DNA of 64,000 bases, taken from assembly GCF_004153455.1 (NCBI RefSeq), contig NZ_SDQE01000001.1, positions 744,001 through 808,000 of the forward strand. The letters are read 5' to 3'. Source of the DNA: Allopusillimonas ginsengisoli (GTDB lineage: Bacteria; Pseudomonadota; Gammaproteobacteria; Burkholderiales; Burkholderiaceae_B). Each line of letters starts with the position of its first letter. The stretch's first letter is position 1. This document shows, piece after piece, positions 8,288 to 16,877 of the stretch. The translations under genes were made by a program, and so were the position numbers. Below the pieces are notes generated by a model. The model saw nothing but the letters and a program-made list of their open reading frames with translations, was not told the DNA's origin and made no database searches.

Positions 8288-8989
8288 ATGTCAACGCCTG
8301 CTACCACCTCTTTTGTCAATGACGCGTTCTCGCAGCAACTCGACGAACAAGGCTATGCCATCGTGCCCGGTCTACTGGGTGACGAGCACGTGTATGCCTT
8401 GAGGGGATGGCTAAGCGCCGCCCTGAACCGGCCCCAGACTTTGCCGATGGAGAATGACAAGTACCGTGCTGAGGTATTCTGCTTTGATGAGCCGCCACCC
8501 GCGCCGCTGGCGATATGGCGGCAAACGCTTTATCGTCAGTTGTACCCGCTTGCCAACCGCTGGAATAAACTGCTCGGAATGCGCTATCGCTACCCCGTAG
8601 CGCTTGAGTCATTCGTAGAACAAAACCATCAGGCGGGGCAGCACCGGTCGCAGTCACACCTGGTACGCCTGCGCGCGCAAGGCTATCAGGCCTTGACGCA
8701 CTATGGCCAGGGTTCGCTTGTGTTTCCCCTGCAGGTGATCGCCTTGTTGTCCGAGCCAGGCAAGGATTTCACTGGCGGCGAATTCGTGATGACAGAGCAT
8801 CGCCCGCGCATGCAGTCTCGGCCCATGGTGTTGCCACTACGATGTGGCGATATTGCGGTGATTGCAACAGCCGCTCGGCCCGTCAAGGGCGCCCGCGCAT
8901 ATTATCGCGTCAAACTGAAACACGCCATCAGCCGAGTGCACAGTGGCGAGCGCATCGGGCTGGAGCTTTTGTTTCATCATTCTCCCTAA
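8288..8989 (+). CDS. 2OG-Fe(II) oxygenase paralogue lacking the HxD iron motif
   Basis: 233-residue paralogue of the preceding protein, alignable across FPLQ, DFTGGEFVMTE and the C-terminal HSGxR segment. At the iron site it reads T137-H138-Y139 where its neighbour has H141-Q142-D143, so two metal ligands are lost. The distal His212 and 2OG-binding Arg222 remain. The frame is intact with no internal stops, which argues against simple decay. It may be a non-catalytic partner, a binding protein, or an enzyme with altered metal ligation. Confidence 0.8.
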   Translation: MSTPATTSFVNDAFSQQLDEQGYAIVPGLLGDEHVYALRGWLSAALNRPQTLPMENDKYRAEVFCFDEPPPAPLAIWRQTLYRQLYPLANRWNKLLGMRYRYPVALESFVEQNHQAGQHRSQSHLVRLRAQGYQALTHYGQGSLVFPLQVIALLSEPGKDFTGGEFVMTEHRPRMQSRPMVLPLRCGDIAVIATAARPVKGARAYYRVKLKHAISRVHSGERIGLELLFHHSP

Positions 8990-9131
8990 TAAACAGGAAA
9001 CAAACAGGAACGGTGTGACTGGCAAAGTCCCTGAATTGCGCAATCCGCGCGTGCACAGTCAGTAACGACTTGCGCGCAGCACGCCACATACAATCAAAGA
9101 ACATTAGAACCAACTACCTGGGAGACATACC

Positions 9132-10661
9132 ATGAAAGCCCCAATACTATCCGCAGTGTGCCTGGGCTTGCTCGCCCTCCCCGCGATTGGGTCCGCGGAC
9201 ACGCCAAAACGGGATGAGTTCTTCTGGCTGGGTGAAATGAATAAAGCGACCCTGGTCATCAACACTGACGAAGGGCTGATTGAAAAATCGATGGCGCCCG
9301 GCTTCGCAGCGGGAATAGAGCAAGTCATTGAGGCGGGGAACAAAGAGGGCGGCAAACGTCCCTCCACCGTCATTACCTTTGAGCCGTTGATGATTGATGC
9401 TGCTGGGGAAGAAATCACCTTGCTGCATGCAGGGCGTTCAAGTCAGGATATGCATGCAACCTATCGGGCTGCAATATTGCGTGATGACCTGCTTGGCCTG
9501 GCGCAGCGCCTGCAAAAGACATCGACGACGCTGGTCAATCTCGCCGAGAAACACGCGGGCACGATTGTGCCGAACTACACCAACGGCGTGGCGGCTCAGC
9601 CGAACAGCTACGGCCACTATTTGCTCGGGCACGCAGCAGGGCTGCAGCGCGATGCCCAACGCATTCGCGAGGCGTATGTGCGCGTGGACCGTTCAGCAAT
9701 GGGCACGACCGTATTGAACGGAACGAGCTGGCCGCTGAATCGTGAACGCATGGCCCATTACCTGGGCTTTGCACGTACCGTGGACAATGCTTTTGATGCC
9801 GCGCAGATTTCCTCGATGGAGCACCCGGTGGAAGCCGGTTCGATTGTGACCAGCATTGCCTTGCATACAGGCCATTTCATCGAGGACCTGATGACACAGT
9901 ATGCTCAGCCAAGGCCATGGATCTTGCTGGAGGAAGGCGGCGATAACACGTATGTATCAAGCGCTATGCCGCAAAAGCGCAACCCGGGCTTGTTGAACAG
10001 AACTCGCAGCAGTGCGTCTACGGCAATCACACTTGCATTGGGGCCTGTAATTCAGGCGCACAACATTACGCCCGGAATGGCGGATCCCAAAAGCGCCAAG
10101 ACCAATAGCGCAATGGTAAACAGCGCCATCAAGACACTGAAAGACTGGAATGATGTCATGAAAGCGCTGGTGGTGAGCCCGGACAGGGCGCTGGAAGAAT
10201 TGAACAGTGACTGGACCGCTTCCCAGGAACTGGCTGACTCGCTGATGCGCAACCACAAGCTCCCCTTCCGGCTGGGACATCATTTTGCATCGGAAGTGGT
10301 CAGCTATGCAAAGCAAAACAATATCAAACCATTGGACTTCCCTTACGCTGAGGCTCAGCGTATTTATGCGGAAGCGGTGCATGGTGCGACTTATCCTCAA
10401 GAACTTCCCATGAGCGAAGCGGATTTCAGAAAGGCGCTCGACCCCGTCGCTATCGTGAATCATCGAGCGACCGCCGGTGGCCCCCAGCCAGCCGAGATGA
10501 CGCGAATGATTGACGAAGCCAAAAAAGATCTCGCCGATCAGCAGGCCTGGATTGACGAGAAACGCGAGGCCATCAACGCAGCGCTGAAACAATTGGACAG
10601 TGACTTTAGCAGGCTGCTGGAGAAGGACAGCGACGCCGACCAGGTGAAACAGGCCTCGTAA
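9132..10661 (+). CDS. Exported fumarase/argininosuccinate-lyase-superfamily protein
   Basis: 509-residue protein with a clear Sec signal (hydrophobic residues 6-20, AxA-type site near IGSADT), so probably periplasmic. This is unusual for a family whose known members are cytosolic. The lyase signature SSAMPQKRNP spans 276-285, and HAGRSSQDM (99-107) matches the ASL HTGRS segment. At 147-151 it reads PNYTN where argininosuccinate lyases have PGYTH, so a conserved active-site histidine is asparagine. The reaction is probably beta-elimination releasing fumarate or a similar acid from an unknown adduct, not arginine synthesis. GGGAG precedes the ATG. The ferric transporter lies downstream on the same strand. 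Confidence 0.8.
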   Translation: MKAPILSAVCLGLLALPAIGSADTPKRDEFFWLGEMNKATLVINTDEGLIEKSMAPGFAAGIEQVIEAGNKEGGKRPSTVITFEPLMIDAAGEEITLLHAGRSSQDMHATYRAAILRDDLLGLAQRLQKTSTTLVNLAEKHAGTIVPNYTNGVAAQPNSYGHYLLGHAAGLQRDAQRIREAYVRVDRSAMGTTVLNGTSWPLNRERMAHYLGFARTVDNAFDAAQISSMEHPVEAGSIVTSIALHTGHFIEDLMTQYAQPRPWILLEEGGDNTYVSSAMPQKRNPGLLNRTRSSASTAITLALGPVIQAHNITPGMADPKSAKTNSAMVNSAIKTLKDWNDVMKALVVSPDRALEELNSDWTASQELADSLMRNHKLPFRLGHHFASEVVSYAKQNNIKPLDFPYAEAQRIYAEAVHGATYPQELPMSEADFRKALDPVAIVNHRATAGGPQPAEMTRMIDEAKKDLADQQAWIDEKREAINAALKQLDSDFSRLLEKDSDADQVKQAS

Positions 10662-10671
10662 GCGCGCCGTT

Positions 10672-10710
10672 CTGAACAGATTGCCGCAACAACTGCGACA
10701 ATCTGTTCAG
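10672..10710. repeat. Long perfect-arm hairpin between lyase and ferric transporter
   Basis: A 12-bp inverted repeat (10672-10683 and 10699-10710) continues inward, after one C/A mismatch, as CGCA / TGCG around a five-base ACAAC loop: a 39-base hairpin with 16 pairs. No T tract follows, so it is not a standard terminator. It begins 10 bp after the lyase stop and ends 11 bp before the Fur box. It could be an mRNA 3'-end stabiliser, an attenuator or a protein site. Confidence 0.7.
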
Positions 10711-10721
10711 CGTATCGTAAG

Positions 10722-10740
10722 GATAATGATTCTTATTTGC
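10722..10740 (+). promoter_or_regulatory. Putative Fur box before the ferric transporter operon
   Basis: The 19 bases GATAATGATTCTTATTTGC match the classical Fur consensus at 14 positions, with the first nine identical. The site ends 37 bp before the binding-protein ATG, and a TAGAAT -10-like hexamer lies just downstream (10743-10748). Iron repression of the three transporter genes is the direct prediction. Confidence 0.75.
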
Positions 10741-10777
10741 CATAGAATTATGACTCTGAACAGCAGGAGTTATCGCA

Positions 10778-11809
10778 ATGGCAAATTTGAATCGGCGCTC
10801 TTTATTGCGCCAAGGGATCATCATGGGGGCCGGCGCACTGGTCGGCGCGCCCGCATTTCGCGTCGCCTGCGCGGCAGACACCAAGGCACTGACACTCTAT
10901 AACGGGCAACATGCCCGCACCACTGCAGCGTTGGTCGAAGCCTTCACGAAGGCGAGCGGCATCAAAGTAGCGATCCGCAAAGGCAGCAGCTCTCAACTGG
11001 CCAACCAGATCATCGAAGAGGGCCAGCGCTCTCCTGCCGATGTGTTCTACGCGGAAGAAAGCCCGCCCGTCGTAACGCTGGCAGAAAAAGGATTGTTGGC
11101 GAAGCTGGACGACCGCACGCTCAAACAGGTATTGGCAGGGTATACCGCCAAAGACGATACATGGACGGGTGTCAGTGCCCGATGCCGGGTCGTCGCCTAT
11201 AACCGCAAAATGGTCAATCCCGCCGAGCTTCCTGCATCGGTTCTGGATATGGCGACAGAATCCTGGAAGGATAAAGTCGGTTTCGTGCCGACCAGCGGTG
11301 CATTTCAGGAACAGCTCATTGCAATCAAACTACTGAACGGGCGCGAGGCCGCATTGAATTGGCTCAAAGGCTTGAAGAAGTTCGGTCGCATCTACAACGG
11401 CAACATGGCAGCGATGAAAGCCGTTGAGGCTGGCGAGATTGCTACTGCGCTGGTGAACAACTACTACTGGTTCGCCGTCGCCAAGGAAGTGGGCGAAGAT
11501 AAAATGAAGTCCGCCTTGTATTACACAGATAATAAAGATCCCGGAGGTTTGATCACTGTGTCAGCGGCGGGTATTCTCAAGTCATCAAAAAACCAGCAGG
11601 CTGCGCAGCAGTTGCTTGCATTCATGGTGAGCGAAGCCGGACAACAGGCCATTGTTGCGTCCGTAGCCGAATATCCGTTGCGCCCCGGCGTCTCTTCACC
11701 GTTTAATCTGAAGCCTTTCGACGAGCTTGACCCTCCGTTGGTGAGCCCCGCCGATCTGGGCGATGCGGCTGACGCTCTGGCCTTGCGCCGCGAAGCCGGC
11801 CTGGCGTGA
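10778..11809 (+). CDS. fbpA: Ferric iron ABC transporter substrate-binding protein (FbpA/AfuA-like)
   Basis: 343-residue periplasmic iron-binding protein. The leader NRRSLLRQG is Tat-like, followed by a hydrophobic stretch and CAADT. Iron ligands of FbpA-type proteins are recognisable: YNGQH with His45 near the mature N-terminus, and the tandem Tyr229-Tyr230 in NNYYWF. CAGGAG lies before the ATG. It is coupled by a GTGA overlap to the permease gene, and the Fur box upstream supports iron as substrate. Ferric-chelate binding instead of free Fe3+ cannot be excluded. Confidence 0.9.
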   Translation: MANLNRRSLLRQGIIMGAGALVGAPAFRVACAADTKALTLYNGQHARTTAALVEAFTKASGIKVAIRKGSSSQLANQIIEEGQRSPADVFYAEESPPVVTLAEKGLLAKLDDRTLKQVLAGYTAKDDTWTGVSARCRVVAYNRKMVNPAELPASVLDMATESWKDKVGFVPTSGAFQEQLIAIKLLNGREAALNWLKGLKKFGRIYNGNMAAMKAVEAGEIATALVNNYYWFAVAKEVGEDKMKSALYYTDNKDPGGLITVSAAGILKSSKNQQAAQQLLAFMVSEAGQQAIVASVAEYPLRPGVSSPFNLKPFDELDPPLVSPADLGDAADALALRREAGLA

Positions 11810-13362
11810 GCCGGGCCATAGCGCCTTCACGCAACGCGCACACGGCACCCTCTCCTTGGATTATTGGCGCTGCGCTGGTACCGGCCGCACTGATTGCCCT
11901 GCCACTGATCTACGTGGCAATCCGTGCGGGTCAAACCGGGCTGATTGGGATCTGGGAAGAAATTTTTCGCGAACGCACCTATACCTTACTGAGGAATACG
12001 CTGATGCTGGCCGTGGGGGTAACCGTTGCCGCCAGCGCGGTCGGTATCGCGGTAGCCTGGTGTGTGGAGCGTTCGGACCTACCCGGGCGACGAGTCTGGC
12101 GCGTCGCGGCAGGGCTTCCGCTCGCTGTGCCTGCCTTTGTATCCAGCTACGCATGGTCATCCATTGATGTCATGTTCCAGAGCATGGCGGGTGCGATACT
12201 GGTTCTGTCGTTATCCAGCTACCCGCTGGTATACCTGCCCGTCGCCGCAGCGCTGCGAAGCACGGATCCAGCATTCGAGGATGTATCGCGTTCCCTGGGC
12301 GATGGACCGTGGCGCACATTTACCCGCGCGCTGCTCCCCCAACTGTCACCGGCATTGGGCAGCGGCGCGCTGTTGGTGCTCACCCACATGTTCGCCGAGT
12401 TTGGCGCGCTTGCGCTGCTTCGCGTTCAAACGTTTACCACTGCTATTTTCGAGTCTTATGAGCTGCAGTTCAACAGCGCGACAGCAGCCCTGCAGTCCGT
12501 GGTGCTCATGGCCTTGTGTATTCCTGCCGCGTACGCCGAAATGCGCGTGCGAGGCAACAAACGGGTGGCGCGTGTGGGACGCGGTAGTGCACGCAATGTA
12601 ATCACGGTGCATCTGGGCCGCACCACTTTTCCTGTGCTTGGCGGTTTTCTCTTGCTGGGGGTGCTGTCATTGGGTGTACCGCTCTCCACACTCGCCTATT
12701 GGCTGTTCCATGGGAGCTCTGCGGGCTTGGGCTACGCTGAGATTCTGCCCGCCTTGATGGATACGATTCTATTTTCATTGTCTGGCGCCATCGTCACCAG
12801 CGTACTCGCTATCCCGCTGGTGTTGCTTGCCGTACGCCATCGCGGGCGTTTGTCGGCGGTGGTCGAACGATTGCCGTATATCATTCATGGACTGCCCGGG
12901 GTGGTCATCGCGCTTGCGCTGGTGTTTCTATCCATAAGACTCGTACCCATCATCTATCAGAGTACGCTGCTGCTGCTTTGCGCTTACGCCATTCTGTTCC
13001 TGCCGCTGGCGCAGTCTTCGCTGCGTGCGTCGGTCGAACTGGTTTCACCACAGATCGAACACATCGCCCGCAGCCTGGGCCGCCGCCCGTTCCCGGTTTT
13101 TTTGACTGTCGTTCTACCCAATATCGCACCAGGCATCGGGGCGGCGCTGGCACTCATGATGCTTGAGATCGTACGTGAACTCACAGCCACCCTGATGCTC
13201 GCCCCCACGGGGGTGTCGACGCTGGCCACGGAGGTCTGGTCTTACACTTATGATGCGGAGTATGCCGCTGCAGCGCCTTTTGCTGCCCTGTTGGTTCTTA
13301 TTTCGATCGCGCCGGTATGGTTCTTTACCCGGCGCATGCTCCGCTACGGAGAAGTGCTTTGA
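11806..13362 (+). CDS. fbpB: Ferric iron ABC transporter permease (FbpB-like, two fused permease domains)
   Basis: 518-residue inner-membrane protein with about twelve transmembrane segments. It has two BPD_transp_1 halves, each with an EAA-type loop (DVSRSLGDGPWRTF in the first and IARSLGRRPFPVF in the second). It starts with GTG overlapping the fbpA stop (GTGA), and its own stop overlaps the TTG start of the ATPase gene. Duplicated-domain permeases are standard for Fbp/Sfu systems. Confidence 0.9.
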   Translation: MSRAIAPSRNAHTAPSPWIIGAALVPAALIALPLIYVAIRAGQTGLIGIWEEIFRERTYTLLRNTLMLAVGVTVAASAVGIAVAWCVERSDLPGRRVWRVAAGLPLAVPAFVSSYAWSSIDVMFQSMAGAILVLSLSSYPLVYLPVAAALRSTDPAFEDVSRSLGDGPWRTFTRALLPQLSPALGSGALLVLTHMFAEFGALALLRVQTFTTAIFESYELQFNSATAALQSVVLMALCIPAAYAEMRVRGNKRVARVGRGSARNVITVHLGRTTFPVLGGFLLLGVLSLGVPLSTLAYWLFHGSSAGLGYAEILPALMDTILFSLSGAIVTSVLAIPLVLLAVRHRGRLSAVVERLPYIIHGLPGVVIALALVFLSIRLVPIIYQSTLLLLCAYAILFLPLAQSSLRASVELVSPQIEHIARSLGRRPFPVFLTVVLPNIAPGIGAALALMMLEIVRELTATLMLAPTGVSTLATEVWSYTYDAEYAAAAPFAALLVLISIAPVWFFTRRMLRYGEVL

Positions 13363-14444
13363 GCAACATACTGATCGATAGCGTGTCCAAGCGGTATGGC
13401 GACGTAGAAGTCCTCAGCGGGGCCAGCCTGACGATTGAACACGGTACAGTCGTCGCACTGCTGGGGCCTTCAGGCTGCGGCAAGACGACGCTGCTGCGTC
13501 TGATCGCGGGTTTCGACCGCCTGGACCAGGGCCGTATTGCATTCGACGAGCACATTGTCGCGGCACCCTCTGTGTTCGTGCCGCCCGAGCGCCGCGGCAT
13601 CGGTTATGTGCCGCAGGAAGGTGCGCTTTTTCCTCACCTGACGGTGGAAGGCAATGTGCGTTATGGCTTGCGCAAGCACGCCAGCGGCCGGCAGCGTGTG
13701 CATGACGTCCTCGCGCTCACAGGCTTGTCTGGCCTGAATAAGCGCTTTCCCCATGCCTTGTCAGGAGGACAGCAGCAGCGTGTCGCGCTGGCACGCGCCT
13801 TGGCGCCTGATCCGGCCTTGATATTGCTGGACGAGCCATTCAATGCGCTGGACCTGGATCTGCGCCGACGCATGTGTGAAGACGTTATAGATGTATTAAG
13901 GCAAACCGGCACCACCACGATTCTGGTTACGCACGACCCTGGTGAAGCATTTGCTGTGTCAGATCAAATGGCCGTGATGCAAGCGGGTGAAATCATGCAG
14001 TGCGCCAGCCCGGAAACCGTATATTGGCAACCCGCAAACCCTTCGGTGGCAAGGCTGACCGGCTCAACGATTTTCCTGAGCGGGGAGATGACGACCTTTG
14101 GCATGCAGTCTCCTCTGGGCCTTCTCGATATACATGGCACAACATCTGGCAGGGCCGGAAAGGCCTGGGCCATGCTACGGCCTGAGCAAGTCAGACTGTC
14201 CGCTCATGGGCCAGGCATCCCCGCAAAGGTGATACACCGATCGTTTCGGGGTGACCATACGATGCTTGAACTCAAGGTGAATGAAACGCGGATCAGCCTG
14301 CGTTCGCCCTCGCTGTCCGCGCCGGATCTCTATGCAACGGTGTTCTTGAGTGTCCAAGGCGCATGCATGGCGTTCCCGGACACATCAGTTCAGAGCGGGA
14401 GCAAGTCCATGCCTACGTCCACTGCCGTCGATATGGACTTATGA
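13359..14444 (+). CDS. fbpC: Ferric iron ABC transporter ATP-binding protein (FbpC-like)
   Basis: 361-residue ATPase with Walker A GPSGCGKTT, signature LSGGQQQRVAL, Walker B LILLDEPFNALD, and a C-terminal TOBE-like domain (about 280-345). The start is taken as the rare TTG at 13359: GGAG lies seven bases upstream and TTGA overlaps the permease stop. The ATG at 13317 would give an N-terminus unlike the family. It ends 18 bp from the convergent dctA stop, with no clear terminator between. Confidence 0.88.
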   Translation: MSNILIDSVSKRYGDVEVLSGASLTIEHGTVVALLGPSGCGKTTLLRLIAGFDRLDQGRIAFDEHIVAAPSVFVPPERRGIGYVPQEGALFPHLTVEGNVRYGLRKHASGRQRVHDVLALTGLSGLNKRFPHALSGGQQQRVALARALAPDPALILLDEPFNALDLDLRRRMCEDVIDVLRQTGTTTILVTHDPGEAFAVSDQMAVMQAGEIMQCASPETVYWQPANPSVARLTGSTIFLSGEMTTFGMQSPLGLLDIHGTTSGRAGKAWAMLRPEQVRLSAHGPGIPAKVIHRSFRGDHTMLELKVNETRISLRSPSLSAPDLYATVFLSVQGACMAFPDTSVQSGSKSMPTSTAVDMDL

Positions 14445-14462
14445 ACCCCGTCTTATTGTGTG

Positions 14463-15812
14463 TCAGTCCACACCGATTTTTGCAAAAGCAGGCGTCACTC
14501 CTGAAGTCGGCGCGTCAGACTCCAGTTCATTTTCATCCGGCGCGTCAAGGTCGACCGTAATACGGCCATCAAGCACATCATGTGCGCGGGCACGATCAAT
14601 GTCTCGCTCCCAAGCTCCAATCACCACAGTGCCTACGCAGTTGCCGATCATATTGGTCAATGCGCGGGCCATGCCCATGAACCAATCCACGGACAACACC
14701 AACACTAAACCTATGGCAGGAATAGCAGGAATAGCGCTAAGCGTGGCGGCCAGAATCACGATGGCGGAGCCCGGCACGCCATGCGCCCCTTTGGATGTAA
14801 GCAACGAAACAGCCAGAATCGTCATAAGGTCAACGAAGGACAGTGGTGTATCAGTGGCTTGCGCGATAAACACAGCAGCGAGCGTCAAATAGATCGAGAA
14901 TCCGTCAAGATTAAATGAATATCCCGTAGGGATTACCAATCCGACTGTAGATTTCTTAACGCCCATGAGCTCAAGCTTTCGCATGACTTGTGGCAATACG
15001 GCATCGGAAGATGCCGTGCCCAACACTACAAGCAACTCTTCCCGCAGGTAACGAAGCAGCTTGAAAATATTGAAACCTGCAAGCCGCAGTATGAACCCGA
15101 GCACCACAGCCACAAAAATAAAGCATGTAATATAAAACAGAGCTACAAGCATACCCAATTGGCCCAGTGTCCCTACACCGTATTTACCGACCGTAAATGC
15201 AATGGCACCCAGCACACCGATTGGCGCGAGCTTGACAATAAACGCGATCAACTTGAAAAATACCTGAGTGAGGCTATCCAACAAGTTGACAACTGGCCGT
15301 CCGCGCTCCCCGAGAAGCGCAACCGCAAAACCAAACATCACTGCAATCAGCAGTACCTGCAGAATGTCACCACTGGCAAAAGCATCTACAAAGGTGCTGG
15401 GGATTATGCGCATGATGAAACCCACTGTATCGGTAGCCTCCGATGTGCGGCCCGTATAAGCCGATAAAGCGGCCCCATCAAGTGAGCTGGGATCAACATG
15501 CATGCCATGACCAGGCGAAAAGACATAGGCCAGAATCACTCCAAGAGCAAGCGCAAACGTGGTGACCACCTCGAAATAGACCAAGGCCTTGATCCCTACC
15601 CTTCCAACCTTGCGAATATCGCTTGTGCTGCAAATACCATGCACGACCACACAAAATACCAGCGGTGCAATAATCATTTTGATGAGTTTGATAAAACCGT
15701 CGCCAAAGGGCTTGAGCTCTACAGCAAACCCGGGCCAAACAACACCCACGATAATGCCCAGGATAAGTGCAATCACCACCTGGCCGAATAATGTTGTATG
15801 CATGCGCTTCAT
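14463..15812 (-). CDS. dctA: C4-dicarboxylate:cation symporter DctA
   Basis: 449-residue inner-membrane carrier of the DAACS/SDF family with eight or more transmembrane segments. It has the DctA N-terminal KPLGDGF-like KPFGDGFIKLIKMIIAP segment and the hairpin region SSDAVLPQVMRKLE. The start is at 15812 (MKRMHT), preceded by AGGACAG; in-frame ATGs further upstream would add about 35 charged residues. It imports succinate, fumarate and malate. It is divergent from a GntR regulator. Confidence 0.92.
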   Translation of the reverse strand: MKRMHTTLFGQVVIALILGIIVGVVWPGFAVELKPFGDGFIKLIKMIIAPLVFCVVVHGICSTSDIRKVGRVGIKALVYFEVVTTFALALGVILAYVFSPGHGMHVDPSSLDGAALSAYTGRTSEATDTVGFIMRIIPSTFVDAFASGDILQVLLIAVMFGFAVALLGERGRPVVNLLDSLTQVFFKLIAFIVKLAPIGVLGAIAFTVGKYGVGTLGQLGMLVALFYITCFIFVAVVLGFILRLAGFNIFKLLRYLREELLVVLGTASSDAVLPQVMRKLELMGVKKSTVGLVIPTGYSFNLDGFSIYLTLAAVFIAQATDTPLSFVDLMTILAVSLLTSKGAHGVPGSAIVILAATLSAIPAIPAIGLVLVLSVDWFMGMARALTNMIGNCVGTVVIGAWERDIDRARAHDVLDGRITVDLDAPDENELESDAPTSGVTPAFAKIGVD

Positions 15813-15946
15813 AGATCTGTCCTTTCGAGTGACTTTCGTCGCAAATAAAGGGTGGCCTTTTTCCCCCAACCCAAATTTTTCTGGATACAATTGAACATCT
15901 AACATTTCTTCTGACATTTCAGCTAGAATGTATTTTGATATTTTTA

Positions 15947-15976
15947 GAGTATGGTACTCGTGCGAAAGGCTCGCAC
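15947..15976. promoter_or_regulatory. Two adjacent dyads in the dctA/GntR intergenic region
   Basis: GAGTA-tgg-TACTC (15947-15959) abuts GTGCGA-aaggc-TCGCAC (15960-15976). Both are perfect inverted repeats in the 265-bp divergent gap and are plausible operators for the neighbouring GntR protein. Which one is bound cannot be told from sequence. Confidence 0.45.
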
Positions 15977-16077
15977 CTATCGGGATTACCCTGCTTCCGA
16001 GAATTTATTTTGAGAGCCTTTGGTGGAGTTCTCACGGCTAACACAGCGGAGCAGTATCAGAGAGGCATTGACTAGAT

Positions 16078-16743
16078 ATGGATATTCAGCGGCTTTCACT
16101 CGCAGATCAAGCATTCCAAGCGTTTCGAACCTTGCTATCGCAGGGTCACATCCGGGCAGGCCAACTCATTTCTATGCCGGAACTCATCGCTCAGACCCAA
16201 CTACCTATGGCACCCGTGCGCGAAGCCGTCAAGAAAGCCGAAGCCATTGGCCTGGTCGAAATACTGCCTAAGCGCGGGGTGCTCGTTCTCGAAGCAACGT
16301 CAGACGCTGTGGAATCCTGCTTTCATCTACGTTATTTATTTGATCAAGAAGGCGCTCGTATTCTGGCATCTCGCTCGCCAACATCTTCTTTACACGCTTT
16401 GCGCGATGTACATGAGGAGGTTCGCCAAGCTGCATTGGTGGGCATCACACCGGCCCTGCAGCGCAAAGCGATGGATGTCGACTGGCAATTGCATAAAACG
16501 CTTGCTAATGCCCTGGGAAATCCACTGGCCAAGCGTAGCTATGATGACAATGTCGATCGCATCTCCATCATGCAGCAGTCGCGCCCTCTTCTTCCTGACC
16601 GCATTGTGCCCGCCATGCACGAACATTTACTGATTATCGATGCCATTCTCGAAGGCACAGCCAATGAGGCCATGCTGGCTGTACGCAGGCACTTCCGCCA
16701 AACGTTGGGCTGGTGGGGCATAGTCACCGAAAGCGAGCCCTGA
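16078..16743 (+). CDS. GntR-family (FadR/FCD) transcriptional regulator
   Basis: 221-residue regulator. The winged helix at about residues 8-72 includes MPELIAQTQLPMAPVREAVKKAE and LPKRGVLVLE, followed by an all-helical FCD effector domain (LRYLFDQEGARIL, MHEHLLIIDAIL). It is divergent from dctA, so control of dicarboxylate uptake is the natural inference. FCD-domain regulators usually sense organic acids through a metal site. Confidence 0.85.
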   Translation: MDIQRLSLADQAFQAFRTLLSQGHIRAGQLISMPELIAQTQLPMAPVREAVKKAEAIGLVEILPKRGVLVLEATSDAVESCFHLRYLFDQEGARILASRSPTSSLHALRDVHEEVRQAALVGITPALQRKAMDVDWQLHKTLANALGNPLAKRSYDDNVDRISIMQQSRPLLPDRIVPAMHEHLLIIDAILEGTANEAMLAVRRHFRQTLGWWGIVTESEP

Positions 16744-16877
16744 GCTATGTACGCTTAACATAAAGGCCGTGCTGCCGGCGCGTTCGCTTGAGGGGCTTCG
16801 TACGTCTTCGTTAAAATCGCCCACTATACAATAGGCGCACGCTCCGGCGTGACGATAAAACCTCGGGAGATCAGCAT

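Noticed and set aside
9957-10592. 211-codon open frame antisense to the exported lyase
   Set aside because: Shadow of the region holding the lyase signature; no independent support.
9132-10661. Annotation of the lyase as ArgH
   Set aside because: It has a Sec signal, lacks the ASL active-site His (PNYTN) and is not beside arginine genes.
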